Source: Spirodela intermedia (lineage: Eukaryota; Streptophyta; Magnoliopsida; Alismatales; Araceae). Taken from it: a stretch of DNA of 64,000 nt. Shown here piece after piece: positions 22,147 to 35,115 of this stretch. The DNA is taken from NCBI GenBank assembly GCA_902729315.2, contig LR746268.1:2721501-2785500 (forward strand). Direction: 5' to 3'. The translations under genes were made by a program, and so were the position numbers. Position 1 is the first letter of the stretch; each line of letters starts with the position of its first letter. The notes below the pieces were generated by a model. That model made no database searches. It saw nothing but the letters and a program-made list of their open reading frames with translations, and was not told the DNA's origin.

Positions 22147-23326
22147 TGACGTGACTTAGTCGTTGTATAGTAAATCACGTAAATTTAAAATTTATAAAAT
22201 TAAAAAATATAATTTTTTGAATATTTAGAAGTATTTTTGAACAAATATATCAATTATAATTCAATAAAACTTCCAAAAATAGTGGTAATTTTCTTGGTCG
22301 ATCATAGGGATGTATCTAATATCAGGTAATTATTCAGAATTTTCCTCAAAGAATATAATATTCTATGAATTTTATACTAAAAAATAAAAAGGAAATATAT
22401 ATAAAATTTATAAAAAAGGGAAATAAAGGTGCAAATGTCATGATGACATCAGCACTCAGCGAATGCAAATTAGGTGAAAAATGAGTTTTGCCTTGTGATT
22501 CTTACATAAGCAATTAAAAATAATTTAATTGATCAAATTAAGATCTATAAAAGCGAGAAGAATCATAATTGAATGAAGTATATGTTGGTAAATTTAAATC
22601 ACTTGGAGATACTTTACTTGATAGATTTGCAATCTTTTTATCATGAATCGTTCAGTAATTTTAGTAATAATGCTCTGCAAATCATGTTGACGAGATTTTC
22701 GCCGATGATCTAGTGATTCTGGTTGCTTAATCCTTCACTAGCGATCTATAGGAAAGTCGCGATAATCAGATAAAAAATATGAATTTTGGTTCTAGAAGGA
22801 TTCAAACCTGCACTGGTTGTCCACCCTTTCTAGGGAAGGTGACATAGGTTTAGTCCCACATTACTTGTATGTTGAATTTTCGGGTGAATATATAGTAATA
22901 TTACATTTGAAAGCAAGTCCCTTTCTCGCGTGTATACGACTACTCCTTGCTCCATAGATGGGTGGCCACTAGTGACATGGAAGGGGAGTGGTGCACATGT
23001 GCCCCTATCAATCTAAGCCACTCAAACCCCTACTCGCGGCTACTCCCCAATTGTGCTTCCAACCTACTTTCAGGCCCGGTTGGCTGATGAGTCCCCCTCA
23101 TTTTGTTTTATTTTTATTTTGATTTCTTTTTCTTCATTTATCTCAAGAGTAAGACTATAAAAATCATATAAATGTGTATAAAATCACATAGTTACCCAAA
23201 AATTTACGTTAATCAATTGAAAACCACTTTTCACACTTTAACACAAATATAAGTCTATTTATCATAAGTTAAGGCTAAAATTGTATTATTTACTAATTAT
23301 TAACTCATGATAATGAAGACTTATCA
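22147..23326 (-). repeat. Solo LTR with internal deletion
   Basis: 1180 bp, TGACGTGACTTAG...TTATCA, with exact CTCAT flanks (22142-22146 and 23327-23331). The GC-rich centre, including the 144-bp unit, is deleted: the sequence jumps at about 22605 from the U5-proximal part to the region near the gatttgcaatc motif. The promoter half is kept but CpG-poor. Confidence 0.93.
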
Positions 23327-23937
23327 CTCATACTCATGCATCATGATTATTTATTAATCCTCTTTCCTACAATAACTTTTAATCATATGTTTCTCCTCTC
23401 ATTTATCTTGATGCTCTCATCCTAGTAGAAAATAGAAAAATGATTTAATTTATTAACCATCATATGAGAATACATAAGTAGAGTATTAAATGTGTACTTA
23501 TCATATTCCTATATACTTAGGCTTCAAGTCATAATCTTCTCACCCCTTTAGTATGATGATTACTCAAGTTATCACAACCCCTCACATAAATATTGCTAGT
23601 CCCTTAGCAATATATTAGGATTGTGCTATATATCAATAAACATTCTTAAGGTTAACTCCTTCAAGTACTATCTCCTCGAGTATTGATAATTCCGCAAATG
23701 TCAAGTCTTTAGAATCAAGAATCAAAAAGATTTTCAGATCCATATTCGAATCCTTGTTTTAGGCATATATTCATCACTTTCTTTTCCTTGCACATCCTTT
23801 CTTTGTCTATTAATGAAACTTGTTTACTCTTTAATCTTGATTTAGCTTCATGCTCTTCTTCAATTGACAAGAAACAAAGCAATTATTGATCTAGTGTTTG
23901 CATGACTTAGTATCCATTACAGATAAGTATGCTCTAT
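23327..23937 (-). other. 3' end of older Athila-like element E (leftmost part)
   Basis: The segment acaacccctcacataaatattgctagtcccttagcaat is similar to the tract and adjoining 3' region of element A (cacccccca..., ctagtcccttagcaatgg). This places an LTR/polypurine boundary near 23573-23574 on the minus strand. The sequence left of it would be the 3' LTR of E, of a different family. Element C interrupts it at 23938. Assignment to the same element as 32390-42394 is inference from orientation and order. Confidence 0.5.
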
Positions 23938-25796
23938 TGATAAGTCTTCATTATCATGAGTTAATAATTAGTAAATAATATAGTTTTAGCCTTAACTCAT
24001 GATAATAGACTTATATTTATGTTAAAGTGTGAAAAGTGGTTTTCAGTTGATTAACATGAATTTTTGACTAATTATGTGTTTTTATACGAATTTATATGAT
24101 TTTTATAGTCTTACTTTTGAGATAAATAAAGAAAAAAAAATAAAAATAAAAATATAACAAAATGGGGGGTACCTACCAGCCAGCCACGCAAGCGGGTCGG
24201 AAGTGTAGTTAGAGAAGAGCCATGAGTAGGGGCTTGAGTGGCTAAGACTGATAGGGGCATGCACATGTGTGCCACTCCCCTTCCACGTCACCGCTGGCCA
24301 GCTAACTATGGGGCAAAGAGTAATCATATACACGGGAGAAAAGGACTTACTTGTAAATGTAATATTATTACTATATATTCACCTGAAACTTTGGCACACA
24401 AGCAATGTGGGATTAAACCTACATCACACCTTCCCCAGAATTCTTTAATAATTTCAATACCTACAATACCCCTTATTTATAATAGAGATATACCATGATG
24501 ACATCATTTTATAAGGGTATTAGAGTACTTATGTCAATCTCTCTCATATAAGTGGGCAACCAATGTGGCTTTGAATCCTCCTAGAACTAAAACTCATATT
24601 TTTTATTTGATTATCATGACTTTCTTGCAAATTGTTGGTGAAGGATTAAGCTGCTAGAATTGCTAGATCATCAACAAAAGTTTCGTCAATGTGATTTGTG
24701 GAGTATTGTTACTAAAATTACAAAACGATTCACGATAAAAGTATCACAAATTCATCAAGTAAAGTATCTCTGATTGATTGAGGAACAAACCATTGTTGGG
24801 AAGAGGACAATTCACTAGGAGACGAGTCGCCACCTCTTGAAAACATATCAGATGCGATAAAAAGTTTTCTCTTGCTACACAAACTTAAGGATGAAGCTTC
24901 CTAACATGCACCTCACTTCCATCCAGCTCCTCTCCATTAGGTGACAATCATCAGAGAGTCATAAAGTCACTATTTTTCTGCTCCACTCAGGTGACAACCA
25001 CCAGAGACAATTCGACAACCCATTTCATTGATCTTTAAACTTTGCAAAGAGATCTAAAGATTATCCACGCTGTTCTTGTCCAAGGAGAGCCTTCGAGGCT
25101 GTGGACACTACACGATGATTTAATGACCTATTTTATTGATCTCTAGACTTCAAAAGAAGATGTAGAGATTGCCCACATTGTCTTTGTCCAAAGAAAGCTT
25201 TTGAGGCTATAGACACTACACAACAATCCTCTCAAACACTCAAGATTTTAGTAGATCACCAACACATCACCGTCGCGATGCTGGAAATCTATTTTCTTAC
25301 TTTCAACTTAATTTTCACTTTATTTAGTGATAATTTGTGTGATTTAAATTTACTTAAATATACTTCATTCAATTATGATTCTTTTAACTTTTACAAATCT
25401 TAATTTAATCAATTAAATCATATGTAATCACTTATGTAAGAATCATCAGGTGAAACTTTATTTTTGCCTGATTTGCATTCACCCGGCACTGATGTCATCT
25501 TGACGTCCGCACCCTTATTTTTCTATTTCATGAATTTTAATATATTTCATTTTTATTTCTTAGTATAAAATTCAGAAAAAAAAATATTCTTTGAGGAAAA
25601 TTCTGAATAATTATCCAATATTATATTACATCCCTATGATTGACCTAAAAAAATTACCATTATTTTTAGAAGTTTTATTGAATTATAATTTATATATTTT
25701 TTTCAAAAATACTTCTAAATATCTGAAAATGTGTATTTTTAAGTTTTATAAATTTTTAATTTACGTGATTTACTATAAAATAATTAAGTCACATCA
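23938..25796 (+). repeat. 5' LTR of element C (older LTR type)
   Basis: TGATAAGTCTTC...AAGTCACATCA, 1859 bp. It includes the older-type segment at about 24452-24560 (ataccatgatgacatc). It has one unit homologous to the 144-bp repeat but its own, differently placed 108-bp duplication (about 25014-25230). It is followed by a decayed primer site, so it is a true 5' LTR. Confidence 0.9.
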
Positions 25797-25801
25797 AATT
25801 T

Positions 25802-25819
25802 TGGCATTATTTTCAGAGA
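25802..25819 (+). other. Decayed tRNA-Asp primer-binding site of element C
   Basis: TGGCATTATTTTCAGAGA against the intact TGGCGCCGTTGCCGGGGA. Most differences are C-to-T or G-to-A, as expected from deamination of methylated cytosine. The position, five bases after the LTR end, is the same as in A and F. Confidence 0.75.
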
Positions 25820-25930
25820 TGTATTACATAATATTTAGTATTTTTCTCTTAGGGTACGTAAAAAAATATTTAACTCTTATTTTATTTTCTTCTTGTCAAA
25901 TTTTTTTTTTTAAAAAAGAACAAAGCGAAG

Positions 25931-27569
25931 TGACGTGACTTAGTCGTTGTATATTAAATCACGCAAATATAAAATTTATTAAACTAGAAAATACGAGTTT
26001 TCAGATATTTAGAAGTGTTTCTAAATAAATATATCAATTATAATTCAGTAAAACTTCCAAAAATAGCGATAATTTCCCAGGTCTATCACAGGGATGTAAT
26101 ATAATATTTTGTAATTATTCAGATTTTTTCTCAATGAATATGATTTTTTATAAATTTTACACTAAGAAATAAAAAGGAAATATATTTAAAATTTATGAAA
26201 AAAAAGGAAGTAACGGGTGTGGACATCAAGATGACGTCAGCACCCGGCGAATGCGAATCGAGCAGAAATAGAGTTCCGCCTGGCAATTCTTACGTAAGCG
26301 ATTACAGATGATTTAATTAATCAAATTAAAAATTGTAAAAGTTGGAAGAATCGTAATTGAACGAAGTATCATTTGGTAAATTAAAATCACACAAAGTATC
26401 ACTAAATGAAGCGTAAATTATATTGAAAGTAGAAAAATAAAGTTCTGGCATCGCGACGGCAATGCATCAGCAATGCACCGGAATCTTGAGCATTTGGGAG
26501 GATCGCCATGTAGTATCCACAGCCTTGAAGGCTCTCCTTGGACAAAGACGACGTGGGCAATCTCTAGATCTTCTTGCAAAGTCTAGAGATCAATGAAGTG
26601 GGTCGTTACATCGTCTCCAGTGGCTGTCACCCGGTGGAGCGGAAAAATGGTAACTTTGTAGCTCTCTGGTGGCTGTCACCCGACGGAGAGGAGCTAGATG
26701 GAGGTGGGGCGCGTGTTAGGGAGCTTCATCCTCAAGTCCGTGTAGCAAGAGAAGGCTCTTCATCGCATCTGGTACGCTCTCAAGAGGTGGTGACTCGTCT
26801 CCTGGCGGATCGTCCTCTTCTTGACGACGGCTTGTTCGTCGATCAATCGGAGATGATTTACTCGATGGATTTGCGATCCTTTTATCGCGAATCGTTCAAC
26901 AATTTTAGTAGCAATGCTCCACGAATCACGTTGACGAGATTTTTGCTGATGATCCAGTGATTCTCATTGCTTAATCCTTCACCGGCGATCTACAGGAAAG
27001 TCACGATAATCAGATAAAAATATATGAATTTTGACTCTTGGAGGATTCAAACCCGCGCTGGTCGCCCACCTCTTTTGAGGAAGGTGTGACATGGGTTTAG
27101 TCCCACATCGATTGTGTGCCAACTTTTCGGGCGAATATATAGTAATGTTAGCTTTGTAAGCAAAGTCTCTTCTCTCGCGTGTACGACCACTCCTTGCCCC
27201 ACAGCCGGCTGGCCACCGGTGACGTGGAAGGGGAGTGGTGTACACGTGCCCTATTGGTCCCCAAGTCAAGCCGCTCGAGCCCCTACTCGCGGCTACTCCC
27301 CGACTACGCTTCTGACCCACTTGCAGGCCCGGCTGGCCAGCGGGTCCCCCCATTTTTGTAATATTTTTATTTTTATTTCTTGTTCTTCATTTATCTCAAA
27401 AGTAAGACTGTAAAAATCTTATAAAATCACATAATTACCCAAAAATTCACGTTAATCAACTGAAAATTACAAATCATTTTTTAACACAAATATAAGTCTA
27501 TTTATCATGAGTTAAGGCTAAAAATATATTATTTACTAATTATTAACTCATGATAATGAAGACTTATCT
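25931..27569 (-). repeat. Solo LTR in the leader of element C
   Basis: TGACGTGACTTAG to ...GACTTATCT (last base changed from A), 1639 bp, one 144-bp unit. Flanks CGAAG (25926-25930) and AGAAG (27570-27574) match at four of five bases, and the leader of C continues correctly on both sides. Insertion therefore occurred after C was in place. Confidence 0.9.
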
Positions 27570-27647
27570 AGAAGCAAGGCAAGGACTAAAGCATACTGAA
27601 GGAGAGTAACAATTACTAAACTTTTTTCTTAAACTTATTTATTTTTT

Positions 27648-30600
27648 ATGCATGGTAGAAGATCCTTGCATCCAAGGCTAGAAAATCCTTTCATTATTTC
27701 ATTCAAAACTAAAAATTCGAAAGAAAAATTAATTTTGATAGATCCTAAAGGAAGTACAGGTCAAATTGAAAACAATCCTATGACCATGAAAAATCATTAT
27801 ATCCCTACTTCATTTCAAAGAGCATCTAATATTAGAGTCCTATTAGCACCCTGACGTGACTCAGTCGTTGTATATTAAATCACACAAATATAAAATTTAT
27901 AAAACTAGAAAATACGAATTTTCAGATATTTAGAAGTATTTCTAAATAAATATACTAATTATAATTCAATAAAAATTCCAAAAATAGCGGTAATTTTCCA
28001 GGTCGATCATAGGGATGTAATAAAATATCTGGTAATTATTCAGAATTTTTCTCAATGAATACGATTTTCTTACGAATTTTATACTAGGAAATAAAAAGGA
28101 AATATATTTAAAATTCACAAAAAAAAAGGAAATAAGGGTGCGGGCGTCAGGATGATGTCAGTGCCCAGCAAACGCGAATCAGGTGAAAATAGAGTTCCGC
28201 CCGGCGATTCTTACGTAAACGATTACAAAGGACTCAATTAATCAAATTAAAATCTGTAAAAGCCGGAAGAATCGTAATTTAACGAAGTATAGTTTGGTAA
28301 ATTAAAATCACACAAAGTATCACTAAATGAAGTGTAAATTAAATTGAAAGAAGGAAAACAAAGTTCCGGCGTCACGACGGCGATGCGTCGGCGATGCACT
28401 AGAATCCTGAGCGTTTGGGAGGATCGTGCAGTGTCTATAGCCTTGAAGGCTCTCCTTGGATAAAGACGACGTGGGCAATCTCTAGATCTTCTCGCGAAGT
28501 CTAGAGATCAATGAAGTGGGTCGTCGAATCGTCTCCGGCAGCTCTCACCCGGCAGAGCGGAAAAATAGCGACTTTGCAGCTCTCTGGCGGCTGTCACCCA
28601 ATGGAGAGGAGCTGGATGGAGGTGAGGCGTGTGTTAGGGAGCTTCATCCTCAGGTCCGCACAGCAAGAGGAGGCTCTTCATCGCATTTGGTATGCTCTCA
28701 GGAGGTGGCGACTGGTCTCCCGGCGGATCATCCTCTTCCCGATGACGGCTTGTTCGTCGATCAATTGGAGATGATTTACTCGATGGATTCGCGATCCTTT
28801 TATCGCGAATCGTTCAGCAATTTTAGTAGCAATGCTCTGCGAATCGCGTTGACGAGATTTTTGCCAATGATCCAGCGATTCTCATTGCTTAATCCTTCAC
28901 CGGTGATCTGTAGGAAAGTCGCGATAATCATATAAAAATATATGAAATTTGACTCTGGGAGGATTCAAACCCGCGCCGGTCGCCCGCCTCTTCTGAGGAA
29001 GGTGTGATGGTGGTTTAGTCCCACATCGGTTGTATGCCGATTTTTCGGGCAAATATATAGTAATGTTAGCTTTGTGAGCAAAGTCCCTTCTCTCACGTGA
29101 ATGACCACTCCTTGCCCCACAACCGGCTGGCCACCGGTGACGTGAAAGGGGAGTGGCGTACGCGTGCCTTGTCGGTCCCCAAGCCAAGCCGCTCGAGCCC
29201 CTGCTCATGGCTTACTCCCTGACTGCGCTTCCGACCCGCTTGCGGGCCCGGTTGGCCGGCGGGTTCCCCCATTTTTGCAATATTTTTATTTTTATTTGTT
29301 CTTCATTTATCTCAAAAGTAAGACTGTGAAAATCGTATAAAATCACATAATTACCCAAAGATTCATGTTAATCAATTGAAAACCAAAAATCATTTTTTAA
29401 CACAAATATAAGTCTATTTATCATGAGTTAAGGCTAAAACTATATTATTTACTAATTATTAACTCATGATAATGAAGACTTATCACACCCACTATTAAAT
29501 TTGAAATAAATTTAAGAATTTTTCAAATGCTCCCTAATTTTCATGGATTACCTTTAGAGAAACCTCATCAGCACTTACAAAAATTTCATATGATCTGTGA
29601 CTTAGTTAATCTCCCTCAAGTTACACCAAAAATTATTAAGATGAAATTATTTCCTCATACACCTAGGAACAAAGCTAGTCATTGGCTATCCACATTAGAT
29701 AAAGAACTAACTAACTAAAAATATGAGAAAATATATTCAAAATTTTATTCTTTGGGAAAAATTCAAAATATGAGAAAATATATATAAAGTTTTTCTCAAA
29801 GACCAGGAGAAACTTTACATGAGACATGGGAAAAATTCAAAGATTTACTTATAAAGTGTCCTTATCATGCTATACCCAAGTGGCAACTCAATAGAATTTT
29901 TTATGATGGATTATTAGAACAATATAGAAATATAGTTGATTTGATATGTGGAGGAGCTTTTATAGAGAAAACTCCTGATGAGATTTACAATCTTTATGTG
30001 AATTTAAGTGAAAATTCTAGAGATCAAGCCCCTTTTGAATTATATGACAAAGATAACAAGAGAGGAATTTATGAATTACATCATGATGATGATTCTAATT
30101 TAAGAAATGAGGTTAATAAAATTAATCAAAGATTAGAAAAACTTGATTTACTTATTGAGGATATTAGAAAGCCTCTTAACCTTCAATTGAATGCATATAG
30201 TGCATGTTTTATGTATAGTGAAAATGATAATTTTGAATTTCAATATTATAATTTAGATCAATCATTCCTAAGCAAGAGCAAGTCTAAGTAACCCACAATT
30301 TTAGTAAAAATAAGAAGTATTTTTCTAATTCTTATAATCCTAATTGGAGAAAAAAAATTCATAGAGAAACCCAAATAATATTCAAAATATAAAAGCACTT
30401 AGATCCAATTCAAAATTTGAATTTCATCCGAAACGAGAACATAGATTTTAGAAAAATCAGCCCTCTCAAATCCAACTTGATGCTATGGAAATGATACAAC
30501 AAATGAGTCAAATGATGTTACATCAAAAACAAATTATAGAAGATTTTGAGAATAGGAGAGAAGAGGGACAGCCACCTAGTCAGCTCATAGAAAATTTAGG

Positions 30601-31743
30601 AAATTGTCTAAGAGTAGGATTTAAGTAAAAAGAGTCTAGCTGAATAAATTTAAGAAAAAACCCACAAAATAAAAATATTAAGATAGCGAATACATTGGGT
30701 GAGAATATTTTACTTGATCCTTATTTCCAATTATTAGAAGAAATCGATGAGTCATTAGAAGTAATGAGAATATTAAGGCTGAGAATATAATAGCAAAAAA
30801 TTTGAATAAAATTATTTATTGCTCACAATTGATGAATGAATATAGTGAGGATGATGAGGAGAAAGAGCCCTTAGATGAAAAAATAATAGCTGATCATAGA
30901 AGAATCATCTAAATTTTAGTAAAAAGAATAAGGATAGAAATAAAGAAAAACATATTTCAGGTGAGGAAAAATTAATTAATTTGAGAGATGTAGGAGATGA
31001 AATTAATAAATATAATCATAATTTTATAGCTATAGCTGTTGATCGTAAAGATGATGATATATATCATATATTAAAATTAAAAGATAGCTCTTGGGAAGAT
31101 GAAGAATTTGATGAGTTGAGAAATGAAAAGCTAGAAAAAGAGTTGATTCAACTAATGAGGAGAAACGAAAATAATGAATATGAATATAAAGATAATTTTA
31201 GAGGAGAAAATTTGAATTTTGCTAAATTCATTAGATTTGAGATTAAAGAAGACAATCTTTCCATCCTTCAAAACTCACAGCCCATTAGAATTATTTCTAA
31301 GCTTAAAATATTTCACTCCTCGCAAATTGAACAAGTATGTATGGAAGATAAAATAGAGCACATGAAGATTATACAGATAAAATAACACATTAAGAAATGA
31401 GTAAGTAGAAGAATTAAAGATATCAATTTAAATAAAAAAAATCTAGATTGAGTAAGAGCTAATTTAAAAATTATATGGCTTGATCACATTTTTTGGTCTA
31501 TTAATAGAAAGTATTTATTAATAAATGAGAGCCTTACAAAATAAGATAGAAATGAGGAAAGGTTTTTTCAAAATGAAAATATTATTTTTGGAAAAATTTA
31601 TTAATTTTTATTTTGTTTTGGGTGAAAGTATGTCAAGGTATATATATGAAGTATATGAATTTATGTTAAATCTAAAAAAGAATATTATGAAACTTACCTC
31701 GAGATACAAATATATTTTGATGGCCATAGATTATCTTATATGA
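27648..31743 (+). pseudogene. Decayed gag-X gene of element C (interrupted by solo LTR 27852-29485)
   Basis: Gag starts with the ATG at 27648 and M-H-G-R-R-S-L-H-P-R-L-E-N-P-F, as in A and F. It is cut at 27851 and resumes at 29491. Several stops and frame breaks follow (for example taa near 29716). Gag similarity ends around 30742 after L-L-E-E; from there to 31743 the sequence matches the X region of F, including W-E-D-E-E-F-D-E-L-R-N and S-K-L-K-I-F-H-S-S-Q-I-E-Q. There are no protease, RT or integrase motifs. Differences from F are largely transitions. Function of X is unknown. Confidence 0.8.
27852..29485 (-). repeat. Solo LTR in the gag of element C
   Basis: TGACGTGACTCAG...TTATCA, 1634 bp, exact CACCC flanks (27847-27851 and 29486-29490). 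Gag reads continuously across once the LTR is set aside. One 144-bp unit. Confidence 0.95.
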
Positions 31744-32389
31744 TCTAAGAGCTGTTCAACTAAAGATATTAAATTCAGCACTATATGGAAGGCAACCCAT
31801 GGTTTTTATTTCATTCTGTTTGAATTTTTTTTAAGCTCTATTTTTTTTAGAATTTTGTAGTACTTGTTTCTGTATTTTTTTTGTCGAAAAAGTGCAGGAG
31901 GACTGTAAGATGAAGTGAAAAATTAAAAATGAGGTTGAGGTGATGTCCTTCTCGCATTTCAATCCCCTAGACATATATTACTAAAATTCAAAATTACAAC
32001 TATAAAGAAGATAGTTTTGATTTAGTTTTGAAAAATTTATTGTTACTAAAAATAGAATTGAAAATAGAAAGCAAAACTATCAGAACTATCTAATTTATAA
32101 ATTTCTTACATCATATTACATAGACAAAAAATTAAATCAATTAGATTGATTGATATCAAAAGATACTTGGAGGATTATTATTGAGTCAAAAGAATGATCT
32201 AGTAGCATGAAATGTTGGAATACTTGTTGGATACATGATATATAATATGGATTTGATTTTATAAGTTTTCACTTCATTCTTGATAGATAGTATTCACTTG
32301 ATGTGAAAATTTGATTGATTATTTGAGTTTAATAAAGATTTTTGCACCCTAATCTATAAGACTTGTGAGGAGAAATCACTTATTTCAAA
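31744..32389 (+). other. 3' non-coding region of element C (incomplete)
   Basis: Homologous to 50400-51410 of F: ggaaggcaacccatgg, then the region around atttcaatcccctaga and the tgatttttgcacc-type segment. The part of F from about 50610 to 50960, including the internal polypurine-like motif, is absent. The end at about 32389 is a breakpoint, not an LTR. Confidence 0.7.
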
Positions 32390-32869
32390 AAAAATAACTC
32401 CAAGATCATAACTTCAAGATTCTAGATTTGCAATGTCCATGATTTTTCTATGCCCTCAAAAGGTTTTCTGTTACTTCTCATCAAAACTCTTGTTCATCTT
32501 GACCATTGTACTATTCATTATGTGTCCTTAATCAAATACTTAAGCTAAGTTCATCAAAGGAGTGTATTTTCTATTTTACTTAGCTCACTCATCCCCCCTA
32601 TTAAAACTTCATCATTGTCTACAATGATTGAATAATAAATGCAGACAAAAATTCAGAAGAATGCAAGCTAGAAAGAACACAATCATAAGGGTATGAAAAG
32701 TAATAAATTCAGGTGGGGTGGAAGCTCAATCACTTGCTAGTCTCTTCCACACAGCCAATGTTTTCTACAATCAATTCAATTGGGAAATGTAATTTTGATT
32801 GTAGAAACTAAACTAGAAGAGAATTCAAATGACAATAAGCAAAAAAAGGAAAAATAGTAGGGTTGCCTC

Positions 32870-33367
32870 CCTAGCAGTGCTAAGTTTAATGTCATCAGCT
32901 GGACAACAATACATCTCATGTTATATTTTGTAAATTATTTTTATCTACCTCTCTCTTGTCATGATGCTCAAGATATGCTTTAATTTGCTATCCACTCACT
33001 TTAAAATAATTGTTAGATCCTAGACCTCTAAGTGTGGCTACCCCATACTCATTTAAATTTTCTAAAGTATATGGCTCATCCCATCTACTCCTCAATTTTC
33101 CTAGAAATAATTTGAACTTTGAATTGTATAACCATACTTTTTGACCAGGTGAAAATTGCTGCCTAGTGATGTACTTGTCATGAAATCCTTTAGCCTTTGC
33201 TTTATAAATCCTCGCATTTTCTTATACTTTATTCCTTAACTCATCCAATTCCTACATTTCAAGAAGTCATTTTTCTCTAGTTGCTGCCATGTCCATGTTG
33301 ATTTGCTTGATAGCCCAATACACCTTATGCTCCATTTACACGGGTAAGTGACATGCCTTGTTGTAGA
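32870..33367 (-). pseudogene. Integrase C-terminal part of element E
   Basis: The minus strand encodes a decayed tail with K-V-W-L-Y-N-S and F-K-V-S-G-Q-Q-I-K motifs, homologous to the last 130 residues of A. The 3' region starts at ggttgcctccctagcagtgc (32871), matching ggttgcctcccatgcagcgc of A. The gene continues at 35005-35115 beyond the solo LTR. Confidence 0.7.
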
Positions 33368-35004
33368 TGACGTAACTCAGTCATTGTATAGTAAATCACA
33401 CAAATTTAAAATTTATAAAACTAGAAAATATGATTTTTCTGATATTTAGAAGTATTTCTGAACATATATATCAGTTATAATTCAATAAAACTTTCCAAAA
33501 ATAGCAATTTCTAAGTCGATCACAGGGATGTAATATAATATCTGGTAATTATTCAAAATTTTTCTCAATGAATACGATTTTCTATGAATTTTATACTAGG
33601 AAATGAAAAGGAAATATATTTAAAATTCATGAAAAAGGGAAATAAGGGTGCAGACGTCAGGATGATGTTAACGCCCGACGAACATGAATCGGACAAAAAT
33701 AGAGTTCTATTCGGCGATTCTTATATAAGTAATTACAAATGATTTAATTAATCAAATTAAGATTTGTAAAAGCTAGAAGAATCATAATTGAACAAACTAT
33801 ATTTTGATAAATTTAAATCACAAAAATTATCACTAAATGAAGCGTAAAGTAAGTTGAAAGTAAGAAAACAGAGTTCTAGTGTCGCGACGGCAATGAATCG
33901 GTGATGCATCAGAATCTTGAGCATTCAAGAGGATTGTCGTGTAGTGTCTACGGCCTCAAAGGCTCTCTTTGGATATAGACGATGTGGGTAATCTCTAGAT
34001 CTCCTTGTGAAGTTTAGAGATTAATAAAATGAGTCGTCAAATTGTCTTTGGCGGCTATCACTTGATGGAGTGGAAAAATGGCGACTTTGCGACTCTCCGG
34101 TAGTTGTCACCCAATGGAGAGGAGCTGGATGGAGGTGGAGTGCGTGTCAAGGAGCTTCATCCTTAGGTCCGTGGAGCAAGAAGAGGCTCTTCATCGCATC
34201 TGGTATGCTCTTAAGAGGTGGGAACTTGTCTCCTAGCAGATCGTCTTCTTCTCCACGATGACTTGTTTGTCGATCAATCATAGATGCTTTACTCGATGGA
34301 TTCACGATCCTTTTAACGCAAATTGTTCAGCAATTTTAGTAACAATGCTCCGTGAATCATGTTGACAAGATTTTTGTCGATGATCTAGTGATTCTAGTTA
34401 CTTAATCTTCACCGACGATATGCAAGAAAGTCATGATAATCAGATAAAAAAAATATGAGTTTTGACTTTAGGAGGCTTCGAACCCTCACCGGTTGTCTGC
34501 CCTTTCTGAGGAAGGCGTGATGTGGGTTTAGTCCCATATCGATTGTGCACTGATTTTTCGGGTGAATATATACTAATGTTACATTTTTTATTAAGTCCCT
34601 TCTCTCGCATGTACGACCACTCCTTGCCTCACAGCCAGCTGGCCACTAGTGACGTGGAAGGGGAGTGGTGCACACATATCCCTATCAGTACAAGCCACTC
34701 GAGCCCTTGCTCGCGACTACTCCCTAACTGAGCTTCCGACTCGCTTGTGGGCCCAGCTGGCCGGTGGGTCCACCTTATTTTGTCTTATTTTTATTTTTTA
34801 TTTCTTTTTCTTCATTTATCTCAAAAGTAAGATTGTAAAAATCATAGAAATTCATGTAAAATCACATAATTATCCAAAAATTCACATTAATCAACTGAAA
34901 ACTACATTTCACACTTAAACACAAATATACGTCTATTTATCACGAGTTAAGGCTAAAATTATATTATTTACTAATTATTAACTCATGATAATGAAGACTT
35001 TTTA
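33368..35004 (-). repeat. Solo LTR inside the integrase of element E
   Basis: TGACGTAACTCAG to GACTTTTTA (end mutated), 1637 bp, with exact GTAGA flanks (33363-33367 and 35005-35009). One 144-bp unit, older sequence but without the older-type segment. Confidence 0.93.
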
Positions 35005-35115
35005 GTAGACCATCCTAAATTGTGAAGCTCCTAATGGTATTTTGTATGTGGTTCTATAAGCCCACAATGTATCATCAAGATGGAAGGCCCAATCCTTTCG
35101 ATTGAGAGAGACTAG

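Larger units (their letters stand above)
23938..32389 (+). mobile_element. Element C: old non-autonomous gag-X retrotransposon, 3' end lost
   Basis: In order: 5' LTR (23938-25796), decayed primer site, leader, gag, the X frame, and part of the 3' region. Two solo LTRs are inserted (25931-27569 in the leader, 27852-29485 in gag). Similarity to F ends at about 32389, within the A-run of the 3' region; the polypurine tract and 3' LTR are gone and element E sequence follows. A further stretch of roughly 350 bp, present in F, is missing around 31950. It shares the X region with F and lacks protease, RT, RNase H and integrase. It is much more decayed than F. Confidence 0.85.
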
